A stretch of 64,000 nucleotides of DNA from Burkholderia latens (GTDB lineage Bacteria; Pseudomonadota; Gammaproteobacteria; Burkholderiales; Burkholderiaceae). The translations under genes were made by a program, and so were the position numbers. Where the stretch lies: positions 82,841 to 146,840 of the forward strand of contig NZ_CABVPL010000010.1 of assembly GCF_902499045.1 (NCBI RefSeq). Reading direction: 5' to 3'. Shown here piece after piece: positions 23,137 through 38,509 of the stretch; position 1 is the stretch's first letter; each line of letters begins with the position of its first letter. Below the pieces are notes generated by a model. It saw nothing but the letters and a program-made list of their open reading frames with translations. It searched no databases and was not told the DNA's origin.

Positions 23137-24171
23137 TTACTCGGCGGCCACCGGCTTGCCCGATGCGTCCGTCACCTTCGTCTTCCACTGCTTGCGGATT
23201 TCCGCTTCGACCGTCGCCGGCAGCGAGATGTAGTCGAGGCTGTCGGCAGCCTTCTCGCCGTTCTTGAACGCCCAGCTGAAGAACTTCAGCGTTTCCGCGC
23301 CCTGCTCCGGCTTGTCCTGCTTCGCGTGCAGCAGCACGAACGTCGCGCCGACGACCGGCCATGCTTCCTTGCCCGGCTGGTTCGTCAGGATCTGGTAGAA
23401 CGACTTCGACCAGTTCGCGCCTGCGGCAGCGGCCTTGAAGGTTTCGGTCTTCGGCTCGACCACCGTGCCCGACGAGTTCTTCAGCGCCGTGTAGACCATG
23501 TTGTTCTTCTTCGCGTACGCCCATTCGACGTAGCCGATCGCGCCCGGCAGGCGCTGCACGAAGGCCGCGACGCCGTCGTTGCCCTTGCCGCCCGTGCCCG
23601 TCGGCCAGTTGACCGTCGTGCCTTCGCCGATCTTCGACTTCCACTCGTCGTTGACCTTCGACAGGTAGTTCGTCCAGATGAAGCTCGTGCCCGAGCCGTC
23701 GGCGCGGCGAACGACCGCGATGTCCGTATCCGGCAGCTTGACCTTCGGGTTCAGCGCGGCGATCGCCGGGTCGTTCCACTTCTTGATCTTGCCAAGGTAG
23801 ATGTCGCCGAGCACCGGGCCCGACAGCGTCAGTTCGCCGGCCTTCACGCCCGGCACGTTGACGACCGGCACCACGCCGCCGACGACCGTCGGGAACTGGA
23901 ACAGGCCTTCCTTCGCGAGTTCTTCATCCTTCAGCGGAGCATCCGAACCGGCAAAATCGACCGTCTTCGCGTTGATCTGCTTCAGGCCGCCCGACGAGCC
24001 GATACCTTGGTAGTTCACCTTCGCGCCGCCGGACTGCTGGTAGTCGGCAGCCCATTTCGTATAGATCGGCATCGCAAACGTGCTGCCTGCGCCCGTGATG
24101 TCGGCAGCGTGAGCGGCGACGGCGAAAAGCGCGCCAGCCAGGCCGGCAATCGCGGTTTGCATCAATTTCAT
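23137..24171 (-). CDS. pstS: periplasmic phosphate-binding protein PstS
   Basis: A 344-aa substrate-binding protein with a signal peptide ([22 protein letters not shown]). The mature protein shows phosphate-contacting segments typical of Pst[27 protein letters not shown] and [17 protein letters not shown]. The ATG has a perfect Shine-Dalgarno (ggaggt). First gene of the pst-pho operon; two Pho-box-like sites lie 57-106 bases upstream. Confidence 0.97.
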   Translation of the reverse strand: MKLMQTAIAGLAGALFAVAAHAADITGAGSTFAMPIYTKWAADYQQSGGAKVNYQGIGSSGGLKQINAKTVDFAGSDAPLKDEELAKEGLFQFPTVVGGVVPVVNVPGVKAGELTLSGPVLGDIYLGKIKKWNDPAIAALNPKVKLPDTDIAVVRRADGSGTSFIWTNYLSKVNDEWKSKIGEGTTVNWPTGTGGKGNDGVAAFVQRLPGAIGYVEWAYAKKNNMVYTALKNSSGTVVEPKTETFKAAAAGANWSKSFYQILTNQPGKEAWPVVGATFVLLHAKQDKPEQGAETLKFFSWAFKNGEKAADSLDYISLPATVEAEIRKQWKTKVTDASGKPVAAE

Positions 24172-24227
24172 GAGACCTCCAGTGTGTGAGCGGATGACTA
24201 CGGCACCGCGAAGGTTAGGGGCTGCTC

Positions 24228-24245
24228 ATGACGATAATGTGACAA
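24228..24245 (-). promoter_or_regulatory. Pho box 1 (proximal) upstream of pstS
   Basis: On the minus strand this reads TTGTCAC-atta-TCGTCAT, two 7-bp PhoB half-sites with a 4-bp AT spacer. Its edge is 57 bases before the pstS start. Together with the distal box (centre to centre 32 bp, about three helical turns) it would place two PhoB dimers on the same DNA face. Confidence 0.7.
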
Positions 24246-24259
24246 TCGATGAAACTGGC

Positions 24260-24277
24260 GTGACAGTAACATGACTG
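24260..24277 (-). promoter_or_regulatory. Pho box 2 (distal) upstream of pstS
   Basis: On the minus strand this reads CAGTCAT-gtta-CTGTCAC, matching the E. coli Pho consensus CTGTCAT-AWAW-CTGTCAC at nearly every conserved position. It is the better of the two boxes. The following stretch 24280-24535 holds no gene or clear site. Confidence 0.75.
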
Positions 24278-24535
24278 GTTGAAAGGGTGAATCCGGCCCC
24301 GCGCGGGCCGCTGCGCCGGCCACGCGCGGCGCGGAGGGCGGCAAGAATTGCCGGCTGGAGGGAAGCACGCGCCGCTGGCGCGTGGGGCGCAGCCGATCGT
24401 ATCGGCGCGCGACCTTGCGGGAATACCCTTGGCCCGGATACCACGATTCGCCGGTCTGGCGAACATTCTTCTTCGGACGAATATCCGCAGTGAAACTGGC
24501 GCCTAGTTAATAGCGCAAACCTTTGCGTATGAAGA

Positions 24536-24561
24536 ATGGCGGCGCCCGCAGGCGCCGCCAT
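24536..24561 (-). terminator. hairpin downstream of glmM
   Basis: A perfect 11-bp stem (atggcggcgcc at 24536-24546 with its complement at 24551-24561) and a cgca loop lie 67 bases past the glmM stop. A short T-rich stretch follows on the minus strand, so it likely terminates the glmM transcript. Confidence 0.6.
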
Positions 24562-24628
24562 CGTGATTCGGCGAACGGCCGGCGCACATGCGATCGAACC
24601 GTCGCGCGCGGGCCGCTCTTCGTGCCGG

Positions 24629-25984
<1,356 letters not shown>

Positions 25985-26017
25985 GGCGAACCTTCCTCCT
26001 TCGTCTTTCTGACTTGC

Positions 26018-26911
26018 TTATCGTTGCCGCGCGGCTTCGCGCACGGCGTTCCATACCTTCAGCGCGTCGACCGTCGCCGCGACGTCGTGCACGCGCACGA
26101 TCGCGGCGCCCCGCTCGACCGCGCACAACGCGGCTGCGACGCTCGCCGCGACGCGTTCCATCGGCGGCTTGCCGCCGATCACCGCGCCGAGCATCGACTT
26201 GCGCGACATGCCCGCGAGAATCGGATATGCGCGCCCGTCGGGCCGCGCAGGCGCCGTGTCCGGCAATGCGGCCAGCAGCGCGTAATTGTCGTCGACCACC
26301 GCCTTGCCGAATCCGAAGCCCGGATCGACGCAGATCCGCTCCGGTGCGACGCCCGCGTCGCGCAATGCTTGCGCCCGCGCCGCGAGAAAATCGCGCACGT
26401 CGGTCACGACGTCGCCGTAGTCGGGCTCGCCGACCTGCATCGTCTGCGGCTCGCCGAGCATGTGCATCGCGCACAGCCCGCTGTTGCCATCGCGCACCGC
26501 GTCGATCGCACCCGGCTGACGGAATCCCCAGATGTCGTTGATCAGGTCCGCGCCGGCAGCGAGTGCCGCACGCATCACGGCCGGCTTGTACGTGTCCACC
26601 GACAGCGGCACGTTCAGCGGCCGCAGCGCATCGACGAGCGGGATCACGCGCGCGAGCTCCTCGTCGAGCGGCACGGGGGGCGCACCGGGGCGCGTCGACT
26701 CGCCGCCGATGTCGATCAGGTCGACGCCTTCGGCGATCATCCGCTCGGCCTGGCGCAGCGCGTCGTCGCGCGCGAGAAAGCGGCCGCCGTCGGAAAACGA
26801 ATCGGGCGTCGCGTTGAGGATGCCCATCACGAGCGGGCGTTCGAACGTCAGCGAGAAACGGCCGCACTGGAGCGGCGCGGGCGAATACGTGGAAACGGCG
26901 GATTCGGACAC
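26018..26911 (-). CDS. folP: dihydropteroate synthase
   Basis: A 297-aa TIM-barrel enzyme joining p-aminobenzoate to the pterin pyrophosphate in folate synthesis; the target of sulfonamides. Key motifs are PLVMGILNATPDSFSDGGRF, DIGGESTRPGA, NDIWGF, CVDPGFGFGKAV and the phosphate-binding MSRKSMLGA. I chose the GTG at 26911 (VSESAVSTYSPAP), since starts further upstream run through the ftsH terminator hairpin. It precedes glmM in a probable operon. Confidence 0.93.
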   Translation of the reverse strand: MSESAVSTYSPAPLQCGRFSLTFERPLVMGILNATPDSFSDGGRFLARDDALRQAERMIAEGVDLIDIGGESTRPGAPPVPLDEELARVIPLVDALRPLNVPLSVDTYKPAVMRAALAAGADLINDIWGFRQPGAIDAVRDGNSGLCAMHMLGEPQTMQVGEPDYGDVVTDVRDFLAARAQALRDAGVAPERICVDPGFGFGKAVVDDNYALLAALPDTAPARPDGRAYPILAGMSRKSMLGAVIGGKPPMERVAASVAAALCAVERGAAIVRVHDVAATVDALKVWNAVREAARQR

Positions 26912-26937
26912 GGGCGGGAGGCGTGGATGAATGCAAA

Positions 26938-26967
26938 ACGGGCCGGTGTGAAGCCACACCAGCCCGT
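26938..26967 (-). terminator. terminator after ftsH
   Basis: A stem of two 6-bp blocks with one mismatch (acgggc..ggtgtg pairing with cacacc..gcccgt) and an aagc loop. On the minus strand it ends in TTTTGC. It sits between ftsH and folP, so the two may be separately transcribed. Confidence 0.65.
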
Positions 26968-26987
26968 GAACGGTGCTACAGCGGAGG

Positions 26988-28883
<1,896 letters not shown>

Positions 28884-29049
28884 AGCACCACTCCTTCACT
28901 CGTAGACGAGCGCCTACATTTTCCTTGCGGCGCTCCTCGGTCATTCTAATCCAGTCCGACCACCCCTGCCATAAGCATTGACAACCGCCGCGATAGCGCT
29001 TCGCTTGTCTGGCAAGGGCCGGAGCCCGTTTGCGGCATCGCGCTCCGCG

Positions 29050-29712
29050 TCACCGCGGATGCTTCAGCTGCCGACCCAAAATGAACGTTTCGGACGATTT
29101 GTCGCGGGACGCCTTGGGCTTGCGTGGTGCGACGACCTTAAACTGCTGTTTGAACTTTTCGACGATCTGGCTGTAGCCGCTGCCATGGAAGCACTTCACC
29201 AGCAGCGCGCCGTCCGGTTTCAGGTGATTCTGCGCAAACTCGAGCGCCAGATCGCAGATGTGCTCGATGCGCGCGGCGTCGGCCGACGCCACCCCCGACA
29301 GGTTGGGGGCCATGTCGGAAATAACAAGGTCCACCGGGCGACCTTCGAGCACGTCCTCCAGCTGGTGCAGCACGTCGTCCTCGCGGAAGTCGCCCTGCAG
29401 GAAATGGACGTCGGCGATCGGCTCCATCGGCAGGATGTCGAGCGCAATGATCGTTCCGTCGATGCCGCCTTCGCGCTGCGTGTCGCGCTTCTTGCCCTGC
29501 GCGAGCTTGTTGCGCGCATATTGGCTCCAGCTGCCGGGGGCCGCGCCGAGGTCGACGATCACCTGGCCCGGGCGAATCAGCTTGTCCTGCTCGTCGATTT
29601 CCTTCAGCTTGTACGCGGCACGCGCGCGATAGCCCTCCCGCTGCGCCATTTTGACGTACGGGTCGTTGATGTGGTCGTGCAGCCAGTGCTGGTTAAAGCG
29701 GTTTTTTGCCAT
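29050..29712 (-). CDS. rlmE: 23S rRNA 2'-O-ribose U2552 methyltransferase RlmE (FtsJ)
   Basis: A 220-aa SAM-dependent methyltransferase modifying U2552 of 23S rRNA late in 50S assembly. It shows the N-terminal RNA-binding segment ([29 protein letters not shown]), the SAM motif [16 protein letters not shown], and the catalytic Lys/Asp residues around SDMAPNLSG and [10 protein letters not shown]. It is a heat-shock gene in E. coli. It is divergent from yhbY, which has a related ribosome-assembly role. Confidence 0.95.
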   Translation of the reverse strand: MAKNRFNQHWLHDHINDPYVKMAQREGYRARAAYKLKEIDEQDKLIRPGQVIVDLGAAPGSWSQYARNKLAQGKKRDTQREGGIDGTIIALDILPMEPIADVHFLQGDFREDDVLHQLEDVLEGRPVDLVISDMAPNLSGVASADAARIEHICDLALEFAQNHLKPDGALLVKCFHGSGYSQIVEKFKQQFKVVAPRKPKASRDKSSETFILGRQLKHPR

Positions 29713-29905
29713 TCGAGAGAGAGATTGCTGCTATTTGCTTCGTGAAGCCGTGCTTTTGGCGGATAATACGCGTCTTCTTCGCGCGGCTGCGGCCCCTTTC
29801 GAGCCCAAGCCGCGATTTTACGTGGTTTCGGCGCGCGGCTGACGCGGTAACTTCCCGCGATTCGCTTCTCACGCAACGCGCCCTTATTTAGATTTCGACA
29901 TTCCC

Positions 29906-30433
29906 ATGCCCGCCCTTTCGCTTTCCCCCGCCGAGCGCTCCGCGCTGCGTTCCCAGGCCCATGCGCTCAAGCCCGTCGTGCTGATCGGCGCCGAAGGGCT
30001 GACCGACGCCGTGCTCAAGGAAATCAAGGTGCACCTCGCCGCGCACCAGCTGATCAAGATCCGCGTGTTCGGCGACGAACGCGACGAACGCGTCGCGATT
30101 TACGACGAGATCTGCGACCGTCTGAACGCGGCGCCGATCCAGCACATCGGCAAGCTGCTCGTGATCTGGAAGCCCGAGGCGCCCGCGGCGGCCCCGGCTC
30201 GCGGCCGCCGTGCCGGCGCGCTGCCGAGCGCGGCCGAAGCCGCCGACGACCGCAAAGGCCGCGCACCGCGCACGGTGAAGGTCATCAAGGTATCGCCGAA
30301 CGCAAGCCCCGTGCGCCGCCCGAAGCCGACCAAGGTCGTCGTGCGCGGCAACGAGCGCGTGACCGCGGGCGGCACCGTCAAGCGTGCGAAAAAGCGCCAG
30401 GCCAGCGCGAAGCGGCCGCACCAGGGCAAGTAA
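29906..30433 (+). CDS. yhbY: YhbY family RNA-binding protein with basic tail
   Basis: A 175-aa protein. Residues 1-95 form a CRS1/YhbY (CRM) RNA-binding domain (SPAERSALRSQAHALKPVV, IGAEGLTDAVLKEIKVHLAAHQLIKIRV, GKLLVIWKPE). The remaining 80 residues are an Ala/Arg/Lys-rich, apparently disordered extension ending KRPHQGK. E. coli YhbY is only about 97 aa, so the tail is an addition. It is thought to act in pre-50S ribosome maturation. It is divergent from rlmE over a 193-base region that must hold both promoters. Confidence 0.9.
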   Translation: MPALSLSPAERSALRSQAHALKPVVLIGAEGLTDAVLKEIKVHLAAHQLIKIRVFGDERDERVAIYDEICDRLNAAPIQHIGKLLVIWKPEAPAAAPARGRRAGALPSAAEAADDRKGRAPRTVKVIKVSPNASPVRRPKPTKVVVRGNERVTAGGTVKRAKKRQASAKRPHQGK

Positions 30434-30519
30434 GCCTGCAGGCGCGGCACGCAGCGCTCCGTGCCGCGCGGCCCGTGCGACGCTCAGCCCGCGCAGGCCG
30501 TGCCGGGCGCGCCGGCCAT

Positions 30520-30981
30520 TCAGGCGTCGCGCGCCGGCAGACGCCAGATCAGCATCAGCCCCAGCACGCTCTCGACGAGGTAGAACAGGCTCGAGACACC
30601 GTGCAGCATCCCGAAGCGGCTTGCATACGGCGAGTTCGCGATATCGGTGCCCGCTTCCATCGCGGCCACCCGCAGCGCGTTCATGAACGGCTGCAGCGCA
30701 AAATACCCGACCAGCACGCACGCGACCATCGCCGCGACGATCCAGCGCACGCGCCGGTAATCGCCGCTGCCGCGCCGCACCTGCTGGTTCGACAGCGCGA
30801 GCAGCAGCACGCCGCACACGACACCGACGATCGCCTCGATACGAAACAGCTGGGCGGCGACCGAACCGGCCGTCATCCGCTCCAGCGTCCGGAACAGCAC
30901 GGGCGCGACCGCATACCCGATCGTCAGCAAGCTGCCGACCCATACGGCCGACAGCAGACGGAACACGCGATGCGGCATCAC
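30520..30981 (-). CDS. DUF4149 membrane protein
   Basis: A 153-aa integral membrane protein with four hydrophobic segments (about residues 8-28, 48-65, 82-100, 128-148). It has the DUF4149-like pattern RLLSAVWVGSLLTIGYAVAPVLF near the N-terminus. It lies 11 bases downstream of greA on the same strand, so the two are likely co-transcribed. The molecular function is unknown. Confidence 0.8.
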   Translation of the reverse strand: MMPHRVFRLLSAVWVGSLLTIGYAVAPVLFRTLERMTAGSVAAQLFRIEAIVGVVCGVLLLALSNQQVRRGSGDYRRVRWIVAAMVACVLVGYFALQPFMNALRVAAMEAGTDIANSPYASRFGMLHGVSSLFYLVESVLGLMLIWRLPARDA

Positions 30982-30992
30982 GTCGCCCCGCG

Positions 30993-31469
30993 TCAGATGT
31001 AGCTGACCGAGATGATTTCGTATTCGCGCACGCCGCTCGGCGCCTGCACGGCCGCGACGTCGCCTTCGGACTTGCCGATCAGCGCGCGCGCGATCGGCGA
31101 GCTGACCGAGATCAGGCCGTGATCGATGTCGGCTTCGTCGTCGCCGACGATCTGGTACTTGACGGTATCGCCCGACTCGAGATCCTCGAGCTCGACCGTC
31201 GCGGCGAACACCACGCGGCCATCGGCGTCGAGCACGGTCGGATCGATGATTTGCGCGGCGGACAGCTTCGATTCGAGTTCCGCGATACGGCCCTCGATAA
31301 AGCCCTGCTTTTCCTTCGCTGCGTCGTATTCGGCGTTTTCGGACAGATCGCCCTGTGCGCGGGCCTCCGCGATCGCGTTGATCACGGCCGGCCGCTCGAC
31401 GGACTTGAGGCGCTGCAATTCATCGCGCAGTTGTTCTGCGCCACGCTTTGTCAACGGAATGGTGCTCAT
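30993..31469 (-). CDS. greA: transcription elongation factor GreA
   Basis: A 158-aa Gre factor. The N-terminal antiparallel coiled coil carries the conserved tip acidic residues ([27 protein letters not shown]). The C-terminal FKBP-like domain ends [18 protein letters not shown] and [12 protein letters not shown]. It enters the RNA polymerase secondary channel and stimulates cleavage of backtracked RNA. It is downstream of carB but separated by a strong terminator. Confidence 0.97.
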   Translation of the reverse strand: MSTIPLTKRGAEQLRDELQRLKSVERPAVINAIAEARAQGDLSENAEYDAAKEKQGFIEGRIAELESKLSAAQIIDPTVLDADGRVVFAATVELEDLESGDTVKYQIVGDDEADIDHGLISVSSPIARALIGKSEGDVAAVQAPSGVREYEIISVSYI

Positions 31470-31497
31470 AAACGGCTCAATCGCTAAAAACGGCTAT

Positions 31498-31557
31498 AAA
31501 AAAAATCACCGCGATTAAGCGCATTTCCGGCGGACCGGAAACACCGCTTAACCGCGG
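31498..31557 (-). terminator. long rho-independent terminator of carB
   Basis: A 49-nt imperfect hairpin of three paired blocks (ccgcg, ttaagcg, tttccgg with exact complements, small internal loops and a cgga apex) lies 31 bases after the carB stop. On the minus strand it is followed by an 8-nt T-run, so it should be an efficient terminator insulating greA. Confidence 0.92.
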
Positions 31558-31587
31558 CACGTGTTGCTTCGACAGGGAACTGACTGC

Positions 31588-34842
<3,255 letters not shown>

Positions 34843-34902
34843 GGCTTGTGAATTCAGTAAGTAATCTTTGTCGTGGCGTTGTCGTGGGTCGGCCGGCCGC
34901 GC

Positions 34903-35562
34903 TCAGCTCATGGTGGCGAGCGCGAGCTTCACCGAGAAACCGATGAACAGGCCGCCCACGCCGCTCGCCGCGCCGGCCGCGAGCTTGCGCCGCCGGCGGA
35001 AATGCTCGGCGAGCCGCGCGCCCGCGAAGATCAGCGTGCTCAGGTACAGGAAGCTCGCGCACTGCGCGATCGCCCCGAGCACGACGAACGACAGCGCGGG
35101 ATGCGGGAAGGCCGGGTCGACGAACTGGATGAAGAACGAGATGAAGAACAGGATCGCCTTCGGATTCAGGAGGCTCACGATCAGCGCCTTGCGCAACGGC
35201 CGTTCGCCGTCAACCGCCTGCGGCGCGCCGACCGGCGCATCGCCGCGCGCGCGCAGCTTGCTCCACGCGCTGCGCAGCATCCCGGCGCCGATGTACAGCA
35301 GGTATGCGGCGCCGCCGTACTTGACGACGGAGAACAGCAGCGGGTTCGCCTTCAGCAGCGACGCGACGCCCGCGGCGGACAGCACCATCAGCACCGTGTC
35401 GCCGACGAACACGCCGCAGGCCGCGCGATAGCCGGCCTTCACGCCGCGCTGCGCGGCAAGCGACAGCACGTACATCGAGTTCGGCCCCGGCAGCAGGATG
35501 ATGAAGATCACGCCGAACACGTAGGTCCAGATATCCGTGATGCCGAGTGCGTGGCCGAACAT
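34903..35562 (-). CDS. LysE family amino-acid exporter (LeuE-like)
   Basis: A 219-aa membrane protein of the LysE/RhtB superfamily with six hydrophobic segments. The diagnostic N-terminal loop is IILLPGPNSMYVLSLAAQRGVKAGYRAACGVFVGD. LLNPKAILFFISFFIQFV is the second family signature. It should export a neutral amino acid such as leucine or a related compound; the substrate cannot be assigned. It sits between carA and carB, on the same strand, with gaps of 37 and 60 bases, so it is probably expressed with them. Confidence 0.88.
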   Translation of the reverse strand: MFGHALGITDIWTYVFGVIFIILLPGPNSMYVLSLAAQRGVKAGYRAACGVFVGDTVLMVLSAAGVASLLKANPLLFSVVKYGGAAYLLYIGAGMLRSAWSKLRARGDAPVGAPQAVDGERPLRKALIVSLLNPKAILFFISFFIQFVDPAFPHPALSFVVLGAIAQCASFLYLSTLIFAGARLAEHFRRRRKLAAGAASGVGGLFIGFSVKLALATMS

Positions 35563-35599
35563 GATGCGAATCTCCCGTTCTTCGGTGGCTTCGGTTGCG

Positions 35600-36745
35600 T
35601 CAGGCGGTGCGCTGCTTCGCCGCGTCCATCAGTGCGGTGAAACGGTCGAACAGATAGCCGATGTCGTGCGGGCCGGGCGACGCTTCCGGGTGGCCCTGGA
35701 AGCAGAATGCCGGCTTGTCGGTCAGCTCGAAGCCCTGCAGCGTGCCGTCGAACAGCGACACGTGCGTCACGCGCGCGTTGGCCGGCAGCGAATCCGCATC
35801 GACCGCGAAGCCGTGGTTCTGCGACGTGATCACCACGCGGCCGTCGCCGAGATCCTTCACCGGATGGTTCGCGCCGTGGTGGCCCGTCTTCATCTTCAGC
35901 GTCTTCGCGCCGACCGCGAGGCCCATGATCTGGTGGCCGAGGCAGATGCCGAACGTCGGCACGCCGCGCTCGATGAATTGCTTGGTCGCCGCGATCGCGT
36001 AGTCGCACGGCTCCGGGTCGCCGGGGCCATTCGACAGGAAGATGCCGTCCGGATTCAGCGCGAGCGCGTCGGCCGCGCTCGCCTCGGCCGGCAGCACCGT
36101 CACGTGGCAGCCGCGCTCCGCGAGCATGCGCAGGATGTTGTACTTGACGCCGAAGTCGTACGCGACGACGCGGTACTTCGGGGCTTCCTGCATCCCGTAG
36201 CCGCCTTCGAGACGCCATTCGGTCTGCTTCCACTCGAACGGCTTCGTGGTCGACACGACCTTCGCGAGGTCCATGCCGGCGAGGCCCGGGAACGAGCGCG
36301 CGAGCTCGATCGCCTTCTCCGCGTCGTCCGAGCCGGCGAGGATGCAGCCGTTCTGCGCGCCCTTGTCGCGCAGGATGCGGGTCAGCTTGCGGGTGTCGAT
36401 GCCGGCGATCGCGACGACGCCTTCGTCGCGCAGGTAATCGCCGAGCGTGCGGTCCATGCGGAAGTTCGATGCGAGCGTGGGCAGATCACGGATGATCAGG
36501 CCGGCGGCATGGACTTTCGTGGCTTCGACGTCTTCGGCGTTCACGCCGTAGTTGCCGATATGCGGGTAGGTGAGCGTGACGATCTGGCGCGCGTAACTCG
36601 GGTCAGTCAGGATTTCCTGATAGCCGGTAATCGCGGTGTTGAACACGACTTCACCGATCGTATGGCCTTCGGCCCCGATCGAATAACCACGAAAGACCGT
36701 GCCGTCGGCAAGTGCAAGCAAAGCGGGAGAAAAAGACGGCAACAC
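35600..36745 (-). CDS. carA: carbamoyl-phosphate synthase small (glutaminase) subunit
   Basis: A 381-aa class I amidotransferase subunit that hydrolyses glutamine to feed ammonia to CarB. The nucleophile Cys is in [20 protein letters not shown], with the His/Glu pair in [13 protein letters not shown]. The N-terminal CPSase domain includes [21 protein letters not shown]. The GTG at 36745 ([15 protein letters not shown]) is chosen because aaggag lies six bases upstream; a GTG at 36766 is less well placed. The promoter appears to be about 230 bases upstream, giving a long leader. Confidence 0.96.
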   Translation of the reverse strand: MLPSFSPALLALADGTVFRGYSIGAEGHTIGEVVFNTAITGYQEILTDPSYARQIVTLTYPHIGNYGVNAEDVEATKVHAAGLIIRDLPTLASNFRMDRTLGDYLRDEGVVAIAGIDTRKLTRILRDKGAQNGCILAGSDDAEKAIELARSFPGLAGMDLAKVVSTTKPFEWKQTEWRLEGGYGMQEAPKYRVVAYDFGVKYNILRMLAERGCHVTVLPAEASAADALALNPDGIFLSNGPGDPEPCDYAIAATKQFIERGVPTFGICLGHQIMGLAVGAKTLKMKTGHHGANHPVKDLGDGRVVITSQNHGFAVDADSLPANARVTHVSLFDGTLQGFELTDKPAFCFQGHPEASPGPHDIGYLFDRFTALMDAAKQRTA

Positions 36746-36976
36746 GGGAGGCTCCTTGGGGAACACCCTGCTGCCGACCTGTTTACCCTGCCGCGCGAGC
36801 GCCGCGCTGCGTACGCGCGCGTGTCGCTAGCTGGACGCGACCTGCGTTGTCGGCACGCGAGCCCGGCGCGGCGCGCACGAGGCTTCGCGGCATCGCCCGA
36901 CAGGCGGCGTGCGGCGGATGAACGGGATGAGTGAGGTAGGCGCTAGGGTGCGAGGTTGATCAGCACAAACTTTCAA

Positions 36977-37006
36977 ATTATAGCCCGAAAATGGCCTTAT
37001 CTTCAA
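36977..37006 (-). promoter_or_regulatory. sigma-70 promoter of the carA-lysE-carB unit
   Basis: On the minus strand, TTGAAG (37001-37006) and a perfect TATAAT (36977-36982) are separated by 18 bases. It is followed by an AT-rich start region and about 230 GC-rich bases (36746-36976) before carA without any gene. The long leader could hold regulatory structure, but I see no clear ARG box or riboswitch. Confidence 0.7.
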
Positions 37007-37106
37007 TTGATATGGCCGTCCGATCACGCATGCGGCGCGCGCGGCGCACCCGCAACCTTGCGCGGCGCGCATTGCTGCGGCCCCGTTTCCGCGGCCGCCC
37101 TGCCCG

Positions 37107-38339
37107 TCAGCGTACCGCCGGATCGGCGTGCTTGCCAGCGCCGCGCGCGGGCCACACGTACCAGACCGCGCTCGCGAATTGCAGCGCGAGCAGCACGGTC
37201 CACGCGGTGACGTGCGCGGCAACCGGGTAACGGCCGCCGACGGCCGGCCAGTGCGACAGCACCGCGCCGATGCCGATCTGGAACGCAAAGATCAACACGA
37301 AGATCACGAGCGTGAGCGTCGTATTCGCGCGGCCGATCAGATGGGCCGGAAAGTGACCGGCCAACACCGCATAGGTCAGGATCCCGACGCCGCCGAACAT
37401 CCCGTAAGCCGCCCACAGCACGGCGGGCGGCAGCGGCGCGCGCATGACGATCGCTGCCTGCGTGAGCACGAACAGCGCCATGCCGACGCCGCAGAACGCC
37501 TGCACCGACACGCCGCGCCGCTCGAACATGCGCGCCGCCGCGCCGAAGCCGACGCAGCCTGCCATCATCGCGAAGCCGAGCACCGACACGAGCCGCGCGG
37601 CGTGCGGCGCATCGAAGCCCGCGACATCGCGCAGGTACGGCCCGACCCACAGCGACTGCATCGCGTAGAACACCCCCTGCGTGACGACCGAGAACGACGA
37701 GATCTTCCAGAATGCGCGGCTGCTCAGAATCTGCCACGTGCCCGTGAACTGGCTGACGAGCCCGCCTTGGCGATGGGGCTGCCCGGCTTCCGGCGCGCCG
37801 AAGCCGATCGCGGCCGCGACGACGACGGTCAGCACCGCGAGACCGCCGCAGATCGCACGCCAGCTGGTCACGCCGAGCAGCCACGTCAGCGGCGAGCCGA
37901 CCGCGACGCCGCCTAGGCCGCCGACAGCCATCACGAGACCGTTCACGAGCGGCAGCCGGCCGACCGGGAAATGCTGCGCGAGCGCCTTGAACGCCGCGCC
38001 GAGGCACACCGACACGCCGACGCCGATCAGCAGCCGGCCGATCATCATCGTGCCGAGATCGTGCGCGACGCCGAACACCGCGGCGCCGGCCGCCGCGAAC
38101 AACAGCATCCCGCCGGTCACACGACGCGGGCCGAAATGGTCGAGCAGCACGCCGGCCGGAATCTGCGCGCCGGCAAAGCCGAGGAAATAGAGACTCGTGA
38201 GCAGCCCGAGATCGGCGGCCGACAGCCCGAGCTCGTGCGTGACGAACGGCGCGAAACCGAGATTGACGCCGCGGAACACGTACGACACGAAATATCCGAT
38301 CGCAAACAACGCGAGCACCCTCAGCTGCACCGACGACAT
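37107..38339 (-). CDS. MFS transporter
   Basis: A 410-aa major facilitator with 12 predicted helices. Motif A-like residues after helix 2 (LLDHFGPRRVTGGMLLFA) and a long central loop rich in charged residues (EAGQPHRQGGLVSQFTG) are visible. The N-terminus LFAIGYFVSYVFRGVNLGFAPF recalls the anion/nitrate-sugar phosphate branch, but the substrate is not determinable. It is transcribed alone, upstream of the car promoter and downstream of the mltD terminator. Confidence 0.88.
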   Translation of the reverse strand: MSSVQLRVLALFAIGYFVSYVFRGVNLGFAPFVTHELGLSAADLGLLTSLYFLGFAGAQIPAGVLLDHFGPRRVTGGMLLFAAAGAAVFGVAHDLGTMMIGRLLIGVGVSVCLGAAFKALAQHFPVGRLPLVNGLVMAVGGLGGVAVGSPLTWLLGVTSWRAICGGLAVLTVVVAAAIGFGAPEAGQPHRQGGLVSQFTGTWQILSSRAFWKISSFSVVTQGVFYAMQSLWVGPYLRDVAGFDAPHAARLVSVLGFAMMAGCVGFGAAARMFERRGVSVQAFCGVGMALFVLTQAAIVMRAPLPPAVLWAAYGMFGGVGILTYAVLAGHFPAHLIGRANTTLTLVIFVLIFAFQIGIGAVLSHWPAVGGRYPVAAHVTAWTVLLALQFASAVWYVWPARGAGKHADPAVR

Positions 38340-38400
38340 CGCTCCTCCTCGTTATCCCGGACTGCGCGAAGCAGCGGCGGCCCGCTGCCGCGCACAAACG

Positions 38401-38428
38401 AAAACGCCGTCACCTCGGTGACGGCGTT
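38401..38428 (-). terminator. rho-independent terminator of mltD
   Basis: A perfect 11-bp stem (aacgccgtcac at 38403-38413 with its complement at 38418-38428) and a four-base loop. On the minus strand it is followed by TTTTCGTTT. It lies about 80 bases beyond the mltD stop. Confidence 0.88.
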
Positions 38429-38509
38429 GCTTCGCGTTTCGTCGGATGATAGCGCAATCGCGCGGCCCGCACTGGCCGCCGCGCCGCGCTCACAACCACG
38501 CCCGCTTCG

